This document shows, piece after piece, positions 35,104-43,715 of a stretch of 64,000 bases of DNA. The DNA comes from CBFHOS01 sp965657645 (GTDB taxonomy: Bacteria; Pseudomonadota; Alphaproteobacteria; Puniceispirillales; Puniceispirillaceae), in contig CBFHOS010000007.1 of assembly GCA_965657645.1 (NCBI GenBank), positions 1 through 64,000 on the forward strand, written 5' to 3'. The position numbers were made by a program, and so were the translations under genes. Under the pieces are notes generated by a model, which saw only the letters and a program-made list of their open reading frames with translations, had not been told where the DNA came from and searched no databases. The number at the start of each line of letters is the position of its first letter. The stretch's first letter is position 1.

Positions 35104-36111
35104 ATGTTTAAAAAATCTATCAAGACTCTCGCTGTAGCTGGCGTTTTTGCGGCAAGTTTTGCGGCAAATGTCTCGGCTGCGGATCTGAAGTTCTTCACCA
35201 TTGGTACCGGCGGCACAGCCTATACCTATTATCCGGTTGGTGGCATGATTGCCAACGCCATTTCAAAGCCTCCTGGATCGCGTGAGTGCGGCAAGGGCGG
35301 AAGCTGTGGTGTTGAAGGGCTGATCGCATCTGCCGTTTCATCGCGCGGATCTGTCGATAATGTAAACGCCATTCTGTCTGGCCTTCGTAATTCAGGCTTT
35401 GCCCAATCAGACGTTGCGTACTGGGCCTATACCGGCACCGGTACAATGGAAGGCAAGCCACCGGCAACTGAGCTGCGCACAATTGCGGCCTTGTTCCAAG
35501 AGCATATTCACCTTGTAGCCCTTGCTGATAGCGGCATTAATTCGGTTGCCGATCTTAAGGGCAAGCGCGTGTCTCTGGATGAGCCGGGTTCAGGTACCTA
35601 TGTTGATGCCAAGTTGATTCTGGGCGCAAACGGTCTTGGTACTGACGATGTTCAGGCTGAGGCACTAAAAGGTAATGCCGCGGCTGAGGCTCTTCGTAAT
35701 GGCAAGATTGACGCGTTCTTTGTGGTTGCTGGTTACCCAACCGGTGCGATCGTTGAATTGGCGTCATCAGCGAAAATCAAGCTAGTGCCAATCGCTGGTG
35801 CTGGTGCGGACAAGCTGACTAGCGAATACGGATTCTTCGCCCAAAGTGATATCCCAGCCGGAACATATGAGGGTGTGAACGCAACCTCAACAGTTGCCGT
35901 TGGTGCACAATGGTTCACTTCATCGAAGGAAGATGATGATTTGATCTACAACATCACCAAGGCGCTGTGGAACAAAGAATCACGCAAGCTAATGGATGTC
36001 GGCCATTCTAAAGGCAAGTCGATCACACCAGAATCAGCACTTGCTGGTGTAGGTGTGCCGTTGCATGCGGGCGCTGAGCGTTTCTACAAAGAAGCTGGCC
36101 TGCTGAAATAG
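35104..36111 (+). CDS. TAXI-family TRAP transporter solute receptor
   Basis: A 335-residue periplasmic binding protein. A signal peptide (Lys-rich start, hydrophobic core, likely cleavage after VSA at about 25) precedes LKFFTIGTGGTAYTYYPVGGMIANAIS, the TAXI-type signature. VNAILSGLRNSGFAQSDVAYWAYTG, LKGKRVSLDEPGSGT and FFVVAGYPTGAIVELAS fit the fold. It captures an anionic substrate for the fused permease downstream. GGGAGAGAA is just ahead of the ATG. A strong hairpin at 36131-36159 separates the receptor from its permease gene. Confidence 0.94.
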   Translation: MFKKSIKTLAVAGVFAASFAANVSAADLKFFTIGTGGTAYTYYPVGGMIANAISKPPGSRECGKGGSCGVEGLIASAVSSRGSVDNVNAILSGLRNSGFAQSDVAYWAYTGTGTMEGKPPATELRTIAALFQEHIHLVALADSGINSVADLKGKRVSLDEPGSGTYVDAKLILGANGLGTDDVQAEALKGNAAAEALRNGKIDAFFVVAGYPTGAIVELASSAKIKLVPIAGAGADKLTSEYGFFAQSDIPAGTYEGVNATSTVAVGAQWFTSSKEDDDLIYNITKALWNKESRKLMDVGHSKGKSITPESALAGVGVPLHAGAERFYKEAGLLK

Positions 36112-36130
36112 CATCCGGTTTGTTAAATTT

Positions 36131-36166
36131 CCCCATACCCTCTTAATCAGGGTATGGGGTTTATTT
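36131..36166 (+). terminator. Intrinsic terminator/attenuator between receptor and permease
   Basis: A perfect 10-bp stem, CCCCATACCC (36131-36140) with GGGTATGGGG (36150-36159), has a 9-base loop and is followed by a T-rich run (TTTATTTT). It lies 20 bases after the receptor stop and 58 bases before the permease start, so partial read-through would make receptor in excess. Confidence 0.85.
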
Positions 36167-36223
36167 TATGATTTTCATTAATCCTACCACCGACTTGTTT
36201 CACCCAATTCAACGGGGCAATCA

Positions 36224-38278
36224 ATGAGCGATACCACAAATCAGGCAGGCCAAACCAAAGAGCTGAGCGCCGAGGAATTGGCAGAAATCGAACGGAAGTT
36301 TGATCCTGAAACCGCCTTCCGGCAATTTGGTCCTGTTCTCGGGTTTATCGTCACCTTCGCCCTTGTGGCGATGTCGGTTTACCATTTCTACGCCTCTGGA
36401 TTTGGTTTGGTGCGCGAGCTAGTGCATCGCGGCATTCATATTTCATTCGTCCTTGGTCTGGCGTTTCTATTATTTGGCTTTGTCCGCCGCCAAGCTGGTG
36501 AGACCGGACCGCAATTGCCAAAAACCGGATTGTTCTATCTTCAGGGCATCCCCATTATTGATATTATTCTGGCGATGATTTGTGTTGGGGCGGCGATGTA
36601 TTTGCCGCTATTGCCACCTGAGATTGTTGCTGATCGGGTTGGTAATCCGGGCACTATTGATGTTGTTATCGGTGCATCGCTGATCATTCTGACGCTAGAG
36701 GCATCGCGGCGGTCAATCGGGTTTACCCTGCCGTTAATCAGCATCATTTTCATCATGTTTGCGCTTTTTGGGCCCTATGCCCCCGGCGCGTTAAAACATG
36801 GCGGGGCCAGCATTGCCGGTCTGGTTAATCATCTGTATCTGACCAATCAGGGGATCTATGGCGTCGCCATCGGGGTGATGGCGCAATATGTGTTTCTGTT
36901 TATTCTGTTCGGGGTTCTGGCAACGCGCATTGGTCTAGGCCAGCTCTTTATCGATCTGGCGATGGTTATCGCGGGCCGGTTTTCTGGCGGTCCGGCGAAA
37001 GTCGCGATTTTCTCTTCGGCATTTATGGGGACGATTTCCGGCTCGTCTATTGCCAATACCGTGACCACGGGCGCCCTAACAATTCCGGCGATGAAACGGG
37101 TTGGTTATCGGGCGCATTTTGCTGGCGCGGTAGAGGCCACATCATCAACGGGTGGCCAGATTACCCCGCCCATTCTGGGTGCGGCTGCCTTTATCATGGT
37201 GGAATATCTTGAAATACCATTGCGCGATATTCTCGCCGCGGCGTTGTTTCCGGCATTGCTGCATTATTTTGGTATTTTCATCATGGTGCATCTAGAGGCG
37301 AAACGCCTTGGCTTGCGTGGTCTCTCAAGTGATGAATTGCCCAAAATGTTTGTCGTCTTGAAACGCCATTGGCTGTCTCTCGCGCCGCTCATTATTCTGG
37401 TCTATTTCATCCTGTCGGGGCGCACCCCTGACTTCGCCGCCGTTTATGGCATCATCGCCTGTGTTGTGGTGGGCTTTTTGCGACCGGAAAACCGGCTTAC
37501 CTTTGGTGATTTATGGGACGGTTTGGCGAGTGGTGCGCGCAACACGATCGCGGTTGGCGCGGCGGCGGCCTGTGTCGGCATTATTGTGGGCGTTGTGACA
37601 CTAACCGGCGTTGGTTTCCGGCTTGGCTATGTGGTGGTGCAAACGGCAAACGATATCGGCACCTTCTTTGGCGGCATCTGGCCGTTTTCATTCTTTGCGG
37701 TTGAGGATCTGGCGCTGTTCTCATCGCTCGTGCTGATCGCTATTGCCTGTATCATTATGGGCGCGGGTATTCCAACGACTGCCACCTATATCATCCTTGT
37801 TGCGGTGGCGGCGCCCGCTCTGGCGCTGATGGGGGTCGAGCCATTAGTCTCGCATTTCTTTGTGTTCTATTACGGGGTGCTGGCCGATATTACCCCGCCG
37901 GTGGCGCTGGCGGCCTACGCCGCGGCGGGCATTGCCGGATCCAACCCGTTCAAGACAGGTAACACCGCCTTCCGGCTTGGTATTGCCAAGGCCCTTGTAC
38001 CATTCGTATTTGTCTATTCTCCGGCGCTATTGCTGATTGCTGATGGCTTTACATGGCAGATTTTCACCATCACCCTTGCTGGGGCGATGATTGGTATTGG
38101 CCTGATTGGCGCGGCATTTACCGGCTATATGCTAGCACCGATGCCGATGTGGTCGCGCTGGTATGTGGGCTTGGTAGCATTGCTAATCGTGGCACCTGGC
38201 TTTAACACGATGCTGGTGGGCGCATTATTGCTTGTACCGGTTGCAATCCAGCAATTCACTGCTCGCAAGGCGCTCTAG
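36224..38278 (+). CDS. TRAP transporter fused permease, 4TM/12TM type
   Basis: A 684-residue inner-membrane permease in which the small (DctQ-like, about 40-210) and large (DctM-like, about 215-680) subunits are fused, as in TAXI-TRAP systems. About 16 or more membrane segments are visible. Conserved large-subunit parts include SSAFMGTISGSSIANTVTTGALTIPAMKRVGY, ATSSTGGQITPPILGAAAFIM and ILVAVAAPALALMGVEPLVSHFFVFYYG. It uses an ion gradient to import the receptor's ligand. The stop overlaps the stop of the ABC ATPase gene on the other strand. Confidence 0.95.
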   Translation: MSDTTNQAGQTKELSAEELAEIERKFDPETAFRQFGPVLGFIVTFALVAMSVYHFYASGFGLVRELVHRGIHISFVLGLAFLLFGFVRRQAGETGPQLPKTGLFYLQGIPIIDIILAMICVGAAMYLPLLPPEIVADRVGNPGTIDVVIGASLIILTLEASRRSIGFTLPLISIIFIMFALFGPYAPGALKHGGASIAGLVNHLYLTNQGIYGVAIGVMAQYVFLFILFGVLATRIGLGQLFIDLAMVIAGRFSGGPAKVAIFSSAFMGTISGSSIANTVTTGALTIPAMKRVGYRAHFAGAVEATSSTGGQITPPILGAAAFIMVEYLEIPLRDILAAALFPALLHYFGIFIMVHLEAKRLGLRGLSSDELPKMFVVLKRHWLSLAPLIILVYFILSGRTPDFAAVYGIIACVVVGFLRPENRLTFGDLWDGLASGARNTIAVGAAAACVGIIVGVVTLTGVGFRLGYVVVQTANDIGTFFGGIWPFSFFAVEDLALFSSLVLIAIACIIMGAGIPTTATYIILVAVAAPALALMGVEPLVSHFFVFYYGVLADITPPVALAAYAAAGIAGSNPFKTGNTAFRLGIAKALVPFVFVYSPALLLIADGFTWQIFTITLAGAMIGIGLIGAAFTGYMLAPMPMWSRWYVGLVALLIVAPGFNTMLVGALLLVPVAIQQFTARKAL

Positions 38279-39051
38279 ACGGTACCGCCTAGGCTACCTT
38301 CTAGCTGGGCCATTTCCTGACCACCGGCCATCATTTCCTGCAAGTCTGTCGGGGTGATCTCGCCGCGTTTGGCCGACCCATATGTGGTTCCCCGATTAAG
38401 CACGGTAAAGCGATCGCCAACCGCCATCGCATGACGCACATTATGGGTGATGAACACCACGGCGATGCCTTGCTTGCGCACCTTGTCGACGGTCTGCAAG
38501 ACATTTGCCACTTGGCGTACACCCAAGGCCGAGGTTGGCTCGTCTAGGATTAGCACCTTGGCCCCGAAATATACCGCCCGGGCAATAGCCACGGTTTGGC
38601 GTTCACCACCTGATAACGTGCCAACGGCCTGATCTGGGCTACGCAAATTAATGCCCATCTTGCGCATTTCGGTCATGGTGACCTCATTCGCATATTCATG
38701 ATCCAGAAAATTAACGCCAAAGCGTTTTTTAATTGGCTCGTTCCCCATAAAGAAATTCCGGCTAACCGACATTAACGGAATCATCGCCAGATCCTGATAC
38801 ACGGTCGCAATGCCAGCGGCGATACTATCCCGCGGATCGGTGAGATTTACCTGTTTGCCCTCGAATAGGATTTCCCCAGCGCTAGGCTGGTGAACGCCGG
38901 AAAGGGTCTTGATAAAGGTTGATTTGCCAGCACCATTATCACCAAGCAGGCAATGACATTCGCCAACATGAAAGTCGACTGTGACACCAGCAAGCGCAAT
39001 CACACTGCCAAAATACTTTTCAATATTCACCATTTGGATGATTGGTTGCAT
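38275..39051 (-). CDS. Sugar ABC transporter ATP-binding protein (FrcA/IatA-like)
   Basis: A 258-residue single-domain ABC ATPase of the carbohydrate-uptake class. It has Walker A GDNGAGKST (about 37-45), signature LSGGERQTVAIAR, Walker B VLILDEPTSALG and switch His in VFITHN. Typical sugar ATPases of this type (RbsA, XylG) have two fused ATPase domains; this half-size form is the FrcA type. It is the last gene of the binding protein-permease-ATPase operon and overlaps the permease by one base. The ligand is most likely an inositol or monosaccharide, judged from the neighbouring iol genes. Confidence 0.92.
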   Translation of the reverse strand: MQPIIQMVNIEKYFGSVIALAGVTVDFHVGECHCLLGDNGAGKSTFIKTLSGVHQPSAGEILFEGKQVNLTDPRDSIAAGIATVYQDLAMIPLMSVSRNFFMGNEPIKKRFGVNFLDHEYANEVTMTEMRKMGINLRSPDQAVGTLSGGERQTVAIARAVYFGAKVLILDEPTSALGVRQVANVLQTVDKVRKQGIAVVFITHNVRHAMAVGDRFTVLNRGTTYGSAKRGEITPTDLQEMMAGGQEMAQLEGSLGGTV

Positions 39052-40193
39052 TATCTCTCTCCCGTAATCAGGCGGCGGATATAGGTGTTTAGGATCACCG
39101 CTAATAACAGAATAATTCCCAAGAATACGCGGAATAGGGATGATTCGACACCGGCAAAGAATAATCCCTGCTGGACCACGCCAAAGATCAAGGCCCCCAG
39201 CGCCGCACCAATCACCGAGCCATATCCGCCGGTCAATAATGCCCCGCCGATAACCACGGCAATGATCGCCTCAAATTCCTTGAGCAAGCCGCGATCGGCA
39301 CCCGCCGAGCCAAACTCCATCACCTGACAGACGGCAAACACGGTGGCGCAAAATGCGGTGAACATGAACATCTGGATTTTCACCCGATCAACCGGCACAC
39401 CAACATAACGGGCCGCCTGCGGATCACCACCAGCGGCAAAAATCCAGTTACCGAAACGCGTCCGGGTGAGCAAAATATGGCCAAAAATTACCAAGCCAAT
39501 GGCCCAGAAAATCAGCATCGGAATGCCATCGACAATCGGCTGGCCCATCCGGCTACCACGGGTAAAGGTACCAATGATGCCCATATCACCCAGCCATTGG
39601 AAAATTGGCCCGCCTATTTTGGCACCAAAGAGCGGGGCTAGCCAATCACCCTCACTGGCCTCACGGATGCCGCCAATAATGGTTTTGCGCTCGATTGTCT
39701 GGGGAATGAAAATGGTAAAGCCACGCAAAATAAATAGCGTTGCCAGCGTCACAATAAAGCTTGGCAATTTGGTCTTAACCACGATGTAACCGTTCAACGC
39801 ACCAAAGGCGACGCAGATCACAAAGGTAATCAAAATAGCCGCCCACATGGCCCAGCCAAGGGTGACAGCGAAAATTGCTATCATCATACCGGCAAAGCCA
39901 ATCATCGAACCAACCGATAGATCAAATTCACCGGCGATCATCAGCAAGCAAGCGCCAACAGCAATAATCATAAATTGCGCCGACACTGTCGACCAGTTCA
40001 TCACACCTTGCGCGTTAAACATACCGCTGTCATAGGCCAGCAGAATGAAAAAGGTAAATACCGCGACTGTGCCAACAATACCGCCGAGCTCTGGACGGAT
40101 TAGCGCCCGCCGCCAGCGTGAAATATCCCGAACGCGTTCGTCCGGGCCATTTGCATCAGCAGGATTAGCAGAATTTTGTGGGGCGTCTGGCAT
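39051..40193 (-). CDS. Sugar ABC transporter permease (FrcC/IatP-like)
   Basis: A 380-residue membrane protein of the RbsC/FrcC family with about 10 membrane segments from residue 35 on. It includes IAGEFDLSVGSMIGFAGM, FALNGYIVVKTKLPSFIVTLATLFILRG-like VVKTKLPSFIVTLATL, and EFEAIIAVVIGGALLTGGYGSVIGAALGALI near the end, the permease signature region. It would form the homodimeric channel for the upstream binding protein. A large loop (about 170-225) is inserted relative to RbsC, as in FrcC-type proteins. Confidence 0.93.
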   Translation of the reverse strand: MPDAPQNSANPADANGPDERVRDISRWRRALIRPELGGIVGTVAVFTFFILLAYDSGMFNAQGVMNWSTVSAQFMIIAVGACLLMIAGEFDLSVGSMIGFAGMMIAIFAVTLGWAMWAAILITFVICVAFGALNGYIVVKTKLPSFIVTLATLFILRGFTIFIPQTIERKTIIGGIREASEGDWLAPLFGAKIGGPIFQWLGDMGIIGTFTRGSRMGQPIVDGIPMLIFWAIGLVIFGHILLTRTRFGNWIFAAGGDPQAARYVGVPVDRVKIQMFMFTAFCATVFAVCQVMEFGSAGADRGLLKEFEAIIAVVIGGALLTGGYGSVIGAALGALIFGVVQQGLFFAGVESSLFRVFLGIILLLAVILNTYIRRLITGER

Positions 40194-40221
40194 TGCCTTG
40201 GCTCCTGTTAATCGAAGGGAT

Positions 40222-40264
40222 TAAAAAAGAGAAGGGGCGGCGTGAGTGTCTCACCACCGCCCCT
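40222..40264 (-). terminator. Intrinsic terminator/attenuator between binding protein and permease
   Basis: On the minus strand GGGGCGG-TG-GTGAG pairs with CTCAC-G-CCGCCCC around a three-base loop (plus 40247-40249), and a run of six T follows (plus 40223-40228). It is a strong hairpin just after the binding-protein stop (40277), before the permease start (40193). Confidence 0.88.
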
Positions 40265-40276
40265 CGTCATTTGGGT

Positions 40277-41227
40277 CTAGCGATATTCGCCAGCGAACTT
40301 GTCAACCATAGTCAGGCCGTCAACGGTTACGAAACCTGGACCTGAATTGATGTTGTTACCTGGTAGAACGCCATAGCGGTCATAATTGGCAAGAACAACA
40401 ACTGGGAGATAGGCCTGCAGGAATGGCTGCTGGTCGATACCCCACTGGATTGTGCCGTCTTTAATGCCCTTAACGATCTCTGTGCCAAGGTCAAATGTGC
40501 CGAAATAGATATCGCCTGCGATACCCAGCTCTTTAACAGCCATGATTGATGGATCAGCAGATGTTGGTCCCAATGTCAGGATCGCATCTGTCTTTGGATT
40601 TGCTGACAAATAAGCTGTCACACGATTCTTGATCTCGGCTGGATCCTGTCCAGAATCGATCATCTGGTTGCCTAGCTCGATGCCAAGTCCGTCAGCAAAG
40701 CCTGTGCAACGCTCTGTTGATGATGGTGATGAGATATAGTGGTTAACACACAGGAATGAACCAACACCGTCACCTTTGGCGCGAAGACCAGCGGCATAAC
40801 CGGCATCATATTCAGGCTGACCCACATACATCAGAGCGCCAACTTCACGAGCCTGCTCAGGGGTTCCTGAATTCATGATGATAACATTGATACCCTGATC
40901 AACAGCGGCCTTAATTGGGCCTTTTAGGGCGTCATAATCAGCAAGTGTTGTGATGATACCGTTTGGCCCTGATGCTGCTGCCTGCTCGATAATCCGTGCC
41001 ATATCAGCAAGGTCACCTGTTGGCGGATTGCGGTATTCAACATCTACACCCATCTGACTGCCAGCAAGTGCGATACCGTTTTTGATGGTATTCCACCAGC
41101 TATCACTATCAGGAGCATGACTTACCAAGATGTACTTTTCGCCAGCCGCAGACGCAGTTGAGACTGTGGCAAATGGAACTGCCAATACAGCGGCAGCCAC
41201 CATGAATTTTTTCAAAAACAATTTCAT
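40277..41227 (-). CDS. Sugar ABC transporter substrate-binding protein (FrcB/IbpA-like)
   Basis: A periplasmic-binding-protein (type I, Peripla_BP_4) of 316 residues from the ATG at 41227, chosen because GGAGGAAG is directly upstream; a start four codons earlier lacks it. A signal peptide (KKFMVAAAVLAVPFATVSTASA) is followed by KYILVSHAPDSDSWWNTIKNGIALAGSQMGVDVEYRNPP. DYDALKGPIKAAVDQGINVIIMNSG is typical of sugar binders. It is expressed from a promoter region containing the LacI-type operator at 41358-41377, consistent with inositol or sugar uptake. Confidence 0.92.
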   Translation of the reverse strand: MKLFLKKFMVAAAVLAVPFATVSTASAAGEKYILVSHAPDSDSWWNTIKNGIALAGSQMGVDVEYRNPPTGDLADMARIIEQAAASGPNGIITTLADYDALKGPIKAAVDQGINVIIMNSGTPEQAREVGALMYVGQPEYDAGYAAGLRAKGDGVGSFLCVNHYISSPSSTERCTGFADGLGIELGNQMIDSGQDPAEIKNRVTAYLSANPKTDAILTLGPTSADPSIMAVKELGIAGDIYFGTFDLGTEIVKGIKDGTIQWGIDQQPFLQAYLPVVVLANYDRYGVLPGNNINSGPGFVTVDGLTMVDKFAGEYR

Positions 41228-41357
41228 TTCTTCCTCCAAAAGTTAAGCACCCATGATCAGAATTGGAATAATGCACGGAGTCTATTTTCCTATCTCCGCA
41301 TCAGCCCCAATCCGGAATAATGCTTTAAGCAGATAAACCAAACCACGAAGTTATCCG

Positions 41358-41377
41358 TTTTGCAACCGATTGCAAAA
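41358..41377. promoter_or_regulatory. LacI-type operator palindrome, site 1
   Basis: TTTTGCAACCGATTGCAAAA is a 20-base inverted repeat, perfect except at the two positions flanking the central CG, with the central CG typical of LacI-family operators. It lies between the binding-protein gene (start 41227) and the LacI gene (start 41465) and shares 19 identical bases with the site at 45844-45862. Confidence 0.85.
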
Positions 41378-41464
41378 AAATCCCACCATTTTTCTTTATC
41401 TTTGTTAAACTTGGCCCCAGAAGGTTGATTAAAAGCGTGATTAAGCGCATCGGGGCGCGTGTTT

Positions 41465-42478
41465 ATGGCGATTACTTTAAAGGAAGTTGCGAATCTGGCC
41501 GGGGTGTCGAGATCGGCAGTATCCCGCACCTTTACCGATGGCGCATCGGTTTCGGTAAAAACCAGACGCAAGGTTGAAAAGGCCGCCGAAGCTCTCGGTT
41601 ACACCCCCAATTTTTTGGCCCGCAGTTTAAACACTGGCCGGACCAAGCTGGTTGGCTTGGTTTCCAATAACTTTCACAATCCGATTTTCCTCGAGGTGTT
41701 TGATAACTTCACCCGCAAGTTACAGGACAGTGATTTGCGGCCGTTGCTGGTTAATCTGAGTGACGAGACGGACGCGGCCAATTCGGTTCGCATGCTCCAG
41801 CAATATTCGGTTGATGGGGTGATTGTTGCCTCTTCGACATTGCCACCGGCATTTTCCAAGGCATTTCGTGATGCTGGCATGCCCGTGGTCCATAGCTTTG
41901 GCCGCTATTCAGCCGCCCCAGATGTGTCGGTTGTCGGCATTAACAATCTGGAATGTGGGCGTTTGGCGGCGCGTACCTTGATTGATCGGGGATATCGTGA
42001 GGTCGCGTTTCTAGGGGGGCCGCCTTCGGCGACATCAACCCAAGACCGATTCGATGGTTTCCGCGAAGTCTTGGCGGGGCATCCAGAGATTGCCTTCACC
42101 CATTCCTTCGCCAGCAATTATTCGTTCGATGCAGGCCGCACGGAAATGCAGCGCCTATTGGTCAGCGGGCCGCATGCCCAAGCTTATTTTTGCGGCGATG
42201 ACGTATTGTCAATCGGCGTTCTTAGCGCCATTCAAGATAGTAATCTTCGCGTGCCAGAGGATATTGGCGTTATCGGATTGAACGATATGGAAATGGCGGG
42301 GTGGGAGAACATTAATCTGACCACGATCAGGCAACCGATAAAGCAGATCATTGCTTCATCGGTCGAGCTTATTGTCTCGATGTTGGATGAAGAGCCACGG
42401 CTTCCTGAAATGCGGCTATTCCCGTGTGAACTCGTTGAGCGCGGCACATTGCGCCCCCTCCGACGCGACTACCAATAG
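41465..42478 (+). CDS. LacI-family transcriptional regulator (probable inositol/sugar repressor)
   Basis: A 337-residue regulator. The N-terminal HTH (ITLKEVANLAGVSRSAVSRTF) with hinge helix YTPNFLARSL precedes a periplasmic-binding-protein-like effector domain (about 60-335; KLVGLVSNNFHNPIFLEVFDNF, DGVIVASSTLP, GVIGLNDMEMAGWENINLTTIRQP). It is divergent from the ABC transporter genes and next to a palindromic operator; an identical operator lies in the divergent iolD promoter region. It most likely represses both, with an inositol-derived ligand as inducer. GTG 41459 is an alternative start. Confidence 0.93.
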   Translation: MAITLKEVANLAGVSRSAVSRTFTDGASVSVKTRRKVEKAAEALGYTPNFLARSLNTGRTKLVGLVSNNFHNPIFLEVFDNFTRKLQDSDLRPLLVNLSDETDAANSVRMLQQYSVDGVIVASSTLPPAFSKAFRDAGMPVVHSFGRYSAAPDVSVVGINNLECGRLAARTLIDRGYREVAFLGGPPSATSTQDRFDGFREVLAGHPEIAFTHSFASNYSFDAGRTEMQRLLVSGPHAQAYFCGDDVLSIGVLSAIQDSNLRVPEDIGVIGLNDMEMAGWENINLTTIRQPIKQIIASSVELIVSMLDEEPRLPEMRLFPCELVERGTLRPLRRDYQ

Positions 42479-42527
42479 ACGGCCAGTTTCTGTTAGATAG
42501 CGACTACCGGTGGTCCTACCCGCGGTC

Positions 42528-43685
42528 TTAGCGGAACATTGGGGGGCGTGCATCCACCCATTTGCCATCATTCTTACCCGAATCGGCGACTGCGAATACT
42601 GCCGCCATAGAGCGTAACCCGTCTTCGGCGCGCGGATACAAATCGGCGGCCTTATCCATTGGGCGGCCCTGCTTTTGCGCGGCGATTGCCTCGGCAAGGT
42701 CGGCATAGATATTGGCAAAGGCCAGCGGCATGCCTTCGGCATGACCAATGGTTACGCGGCTCGACCGGTCGGCCTCTGGCGACAAGCCATCTTCGCCCCG
42801 TTCTATCACTTCAAGGCGGCCATTTAGCGGCATCCAATATAGCTGGTTCGGCTGTTCCTGTGCCCAGGATAAACCGCCCTTTTCGCCAAAGACTTGTAAT
42901 GTCAAACCATGCTGGCGGCCGATCGCAACAGACGATGTCCAGAGCCGGCCAACGACCCCGCCATCCATCCTGAAATTGACCATCGCGTCATCCTCCAGAA
43001 CCCGCTGTTCAAGACAGGACACGGTATCGGCTGATAGTTTTGTCACCTGCTGTCCGGTTACAAAGCTGGCCATATGCATGGCATGAATGCCGCAATCGGC
43101 AAATTGCGCGGAGACGCCAGCCTGGGCCGGATCATAGCGCCAGCGAACGCGCGGATTATCGGCATCGGCGGCATCGGCATGATGTCCGTGCGCAAATTCG
43201 GCCTTTACCAGACGAACCTTGCCCAGATCTCCCCGGGCCACCATCGCCCGCATGTGGCGCACCAGTGAATAGCCGGAATAGCCATAATTCACCGCGCAAA
43301 TTTTCCCTGTCGCGGCGCTGATCTTGACGATCTCTTCGCCTTCTTCAACGGTCATCGTCATCGGCTTTTCACAAAGCACATTGAACCCCGATTCGAGGAA
43401 CGCTTTGGTGATTTCGAAATGGGTGGCGTTAGGGGTCGCCACTGTGACCAGATCAATACGGTCGTCACGGTTGCTCTCGCCAGCCAGCATTTCCTGCCAA
43501 TCGCCATAGGCACGATCCGGCGCGAGGCCAAGACGCTCGCCATATTCGCGGCCATTCTCAGGCCGGTGGTCCAAGGCGCCAGCGACAAATGAAAAGGCTC
43601 CATCCAGCCCTGAACCCAACCTGTGTGCTGGTCCGATCTGGCTGCCTTCGCCGCCACCAATCATGCCCCAATTCAACTTTGCCAT
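42528..43685 (-). CDS. Gfo/Idh/MocA-family oxidoreductase (inositol-type)
   Basis: An NAD(P)-dependent oxidoreductase of 385 residues. The Rossmann motif is NWGMIGGGEGSQIGPAHR (a variant with GGGEGSQIG), and NVLCEKPMTMTVEEGEEIV carries the EKP catalytic Lys. The C-terminal alpha/beta domain includes VRWRYDPAQAGVSAQFADCGIHAMHMASFVTG with the acid/base Asp and His. The order with an IolE-like gene and a second Gfo/Idh member suggests oxidation or epimerisation of inositol isomers. The precise substrate is unknown. It is the last gene of the minus-strand trio and converges on lacI. Confidence 0.9.
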   Translation of the reverse strand: MAKLNWGMIGGGEGSQIGPAHRLGSGLDGAFSFVAGALDHRPENGREYGERLGLAPDRAYGDWQEMLAGESNRDDRIDLVTVATPNATHFEITKAFLESGFNVLCEKPMTMTVEEGEEIVKISAATGKICAVNYGYSGYSLVRHMRAMVARGDLGKVRLVKAEFAHGHHADAADADNPRVRWRYDPAQAGVSAQFADCGIHAMHMASFVTGQQVTKLSADTVSCLEQRVLEDDAMVNFRMDGGVVGRLWTSSVAIGRQHGLTLQVFGEKGGLSWAQEQPNQLYWMPLNGRLEVIERGEDGLSPEADRSSRVTIGHAEGMPLAFANIYADLAEAIAAQKQGRPMDKAADLYPRAEDGLRSMAAVFAVADSGKNDGKWVDARPPMFR

Positions 43686-43715
43686 AATCTAAAATCTCCG
43701 TTGTGAACCTTGCGA

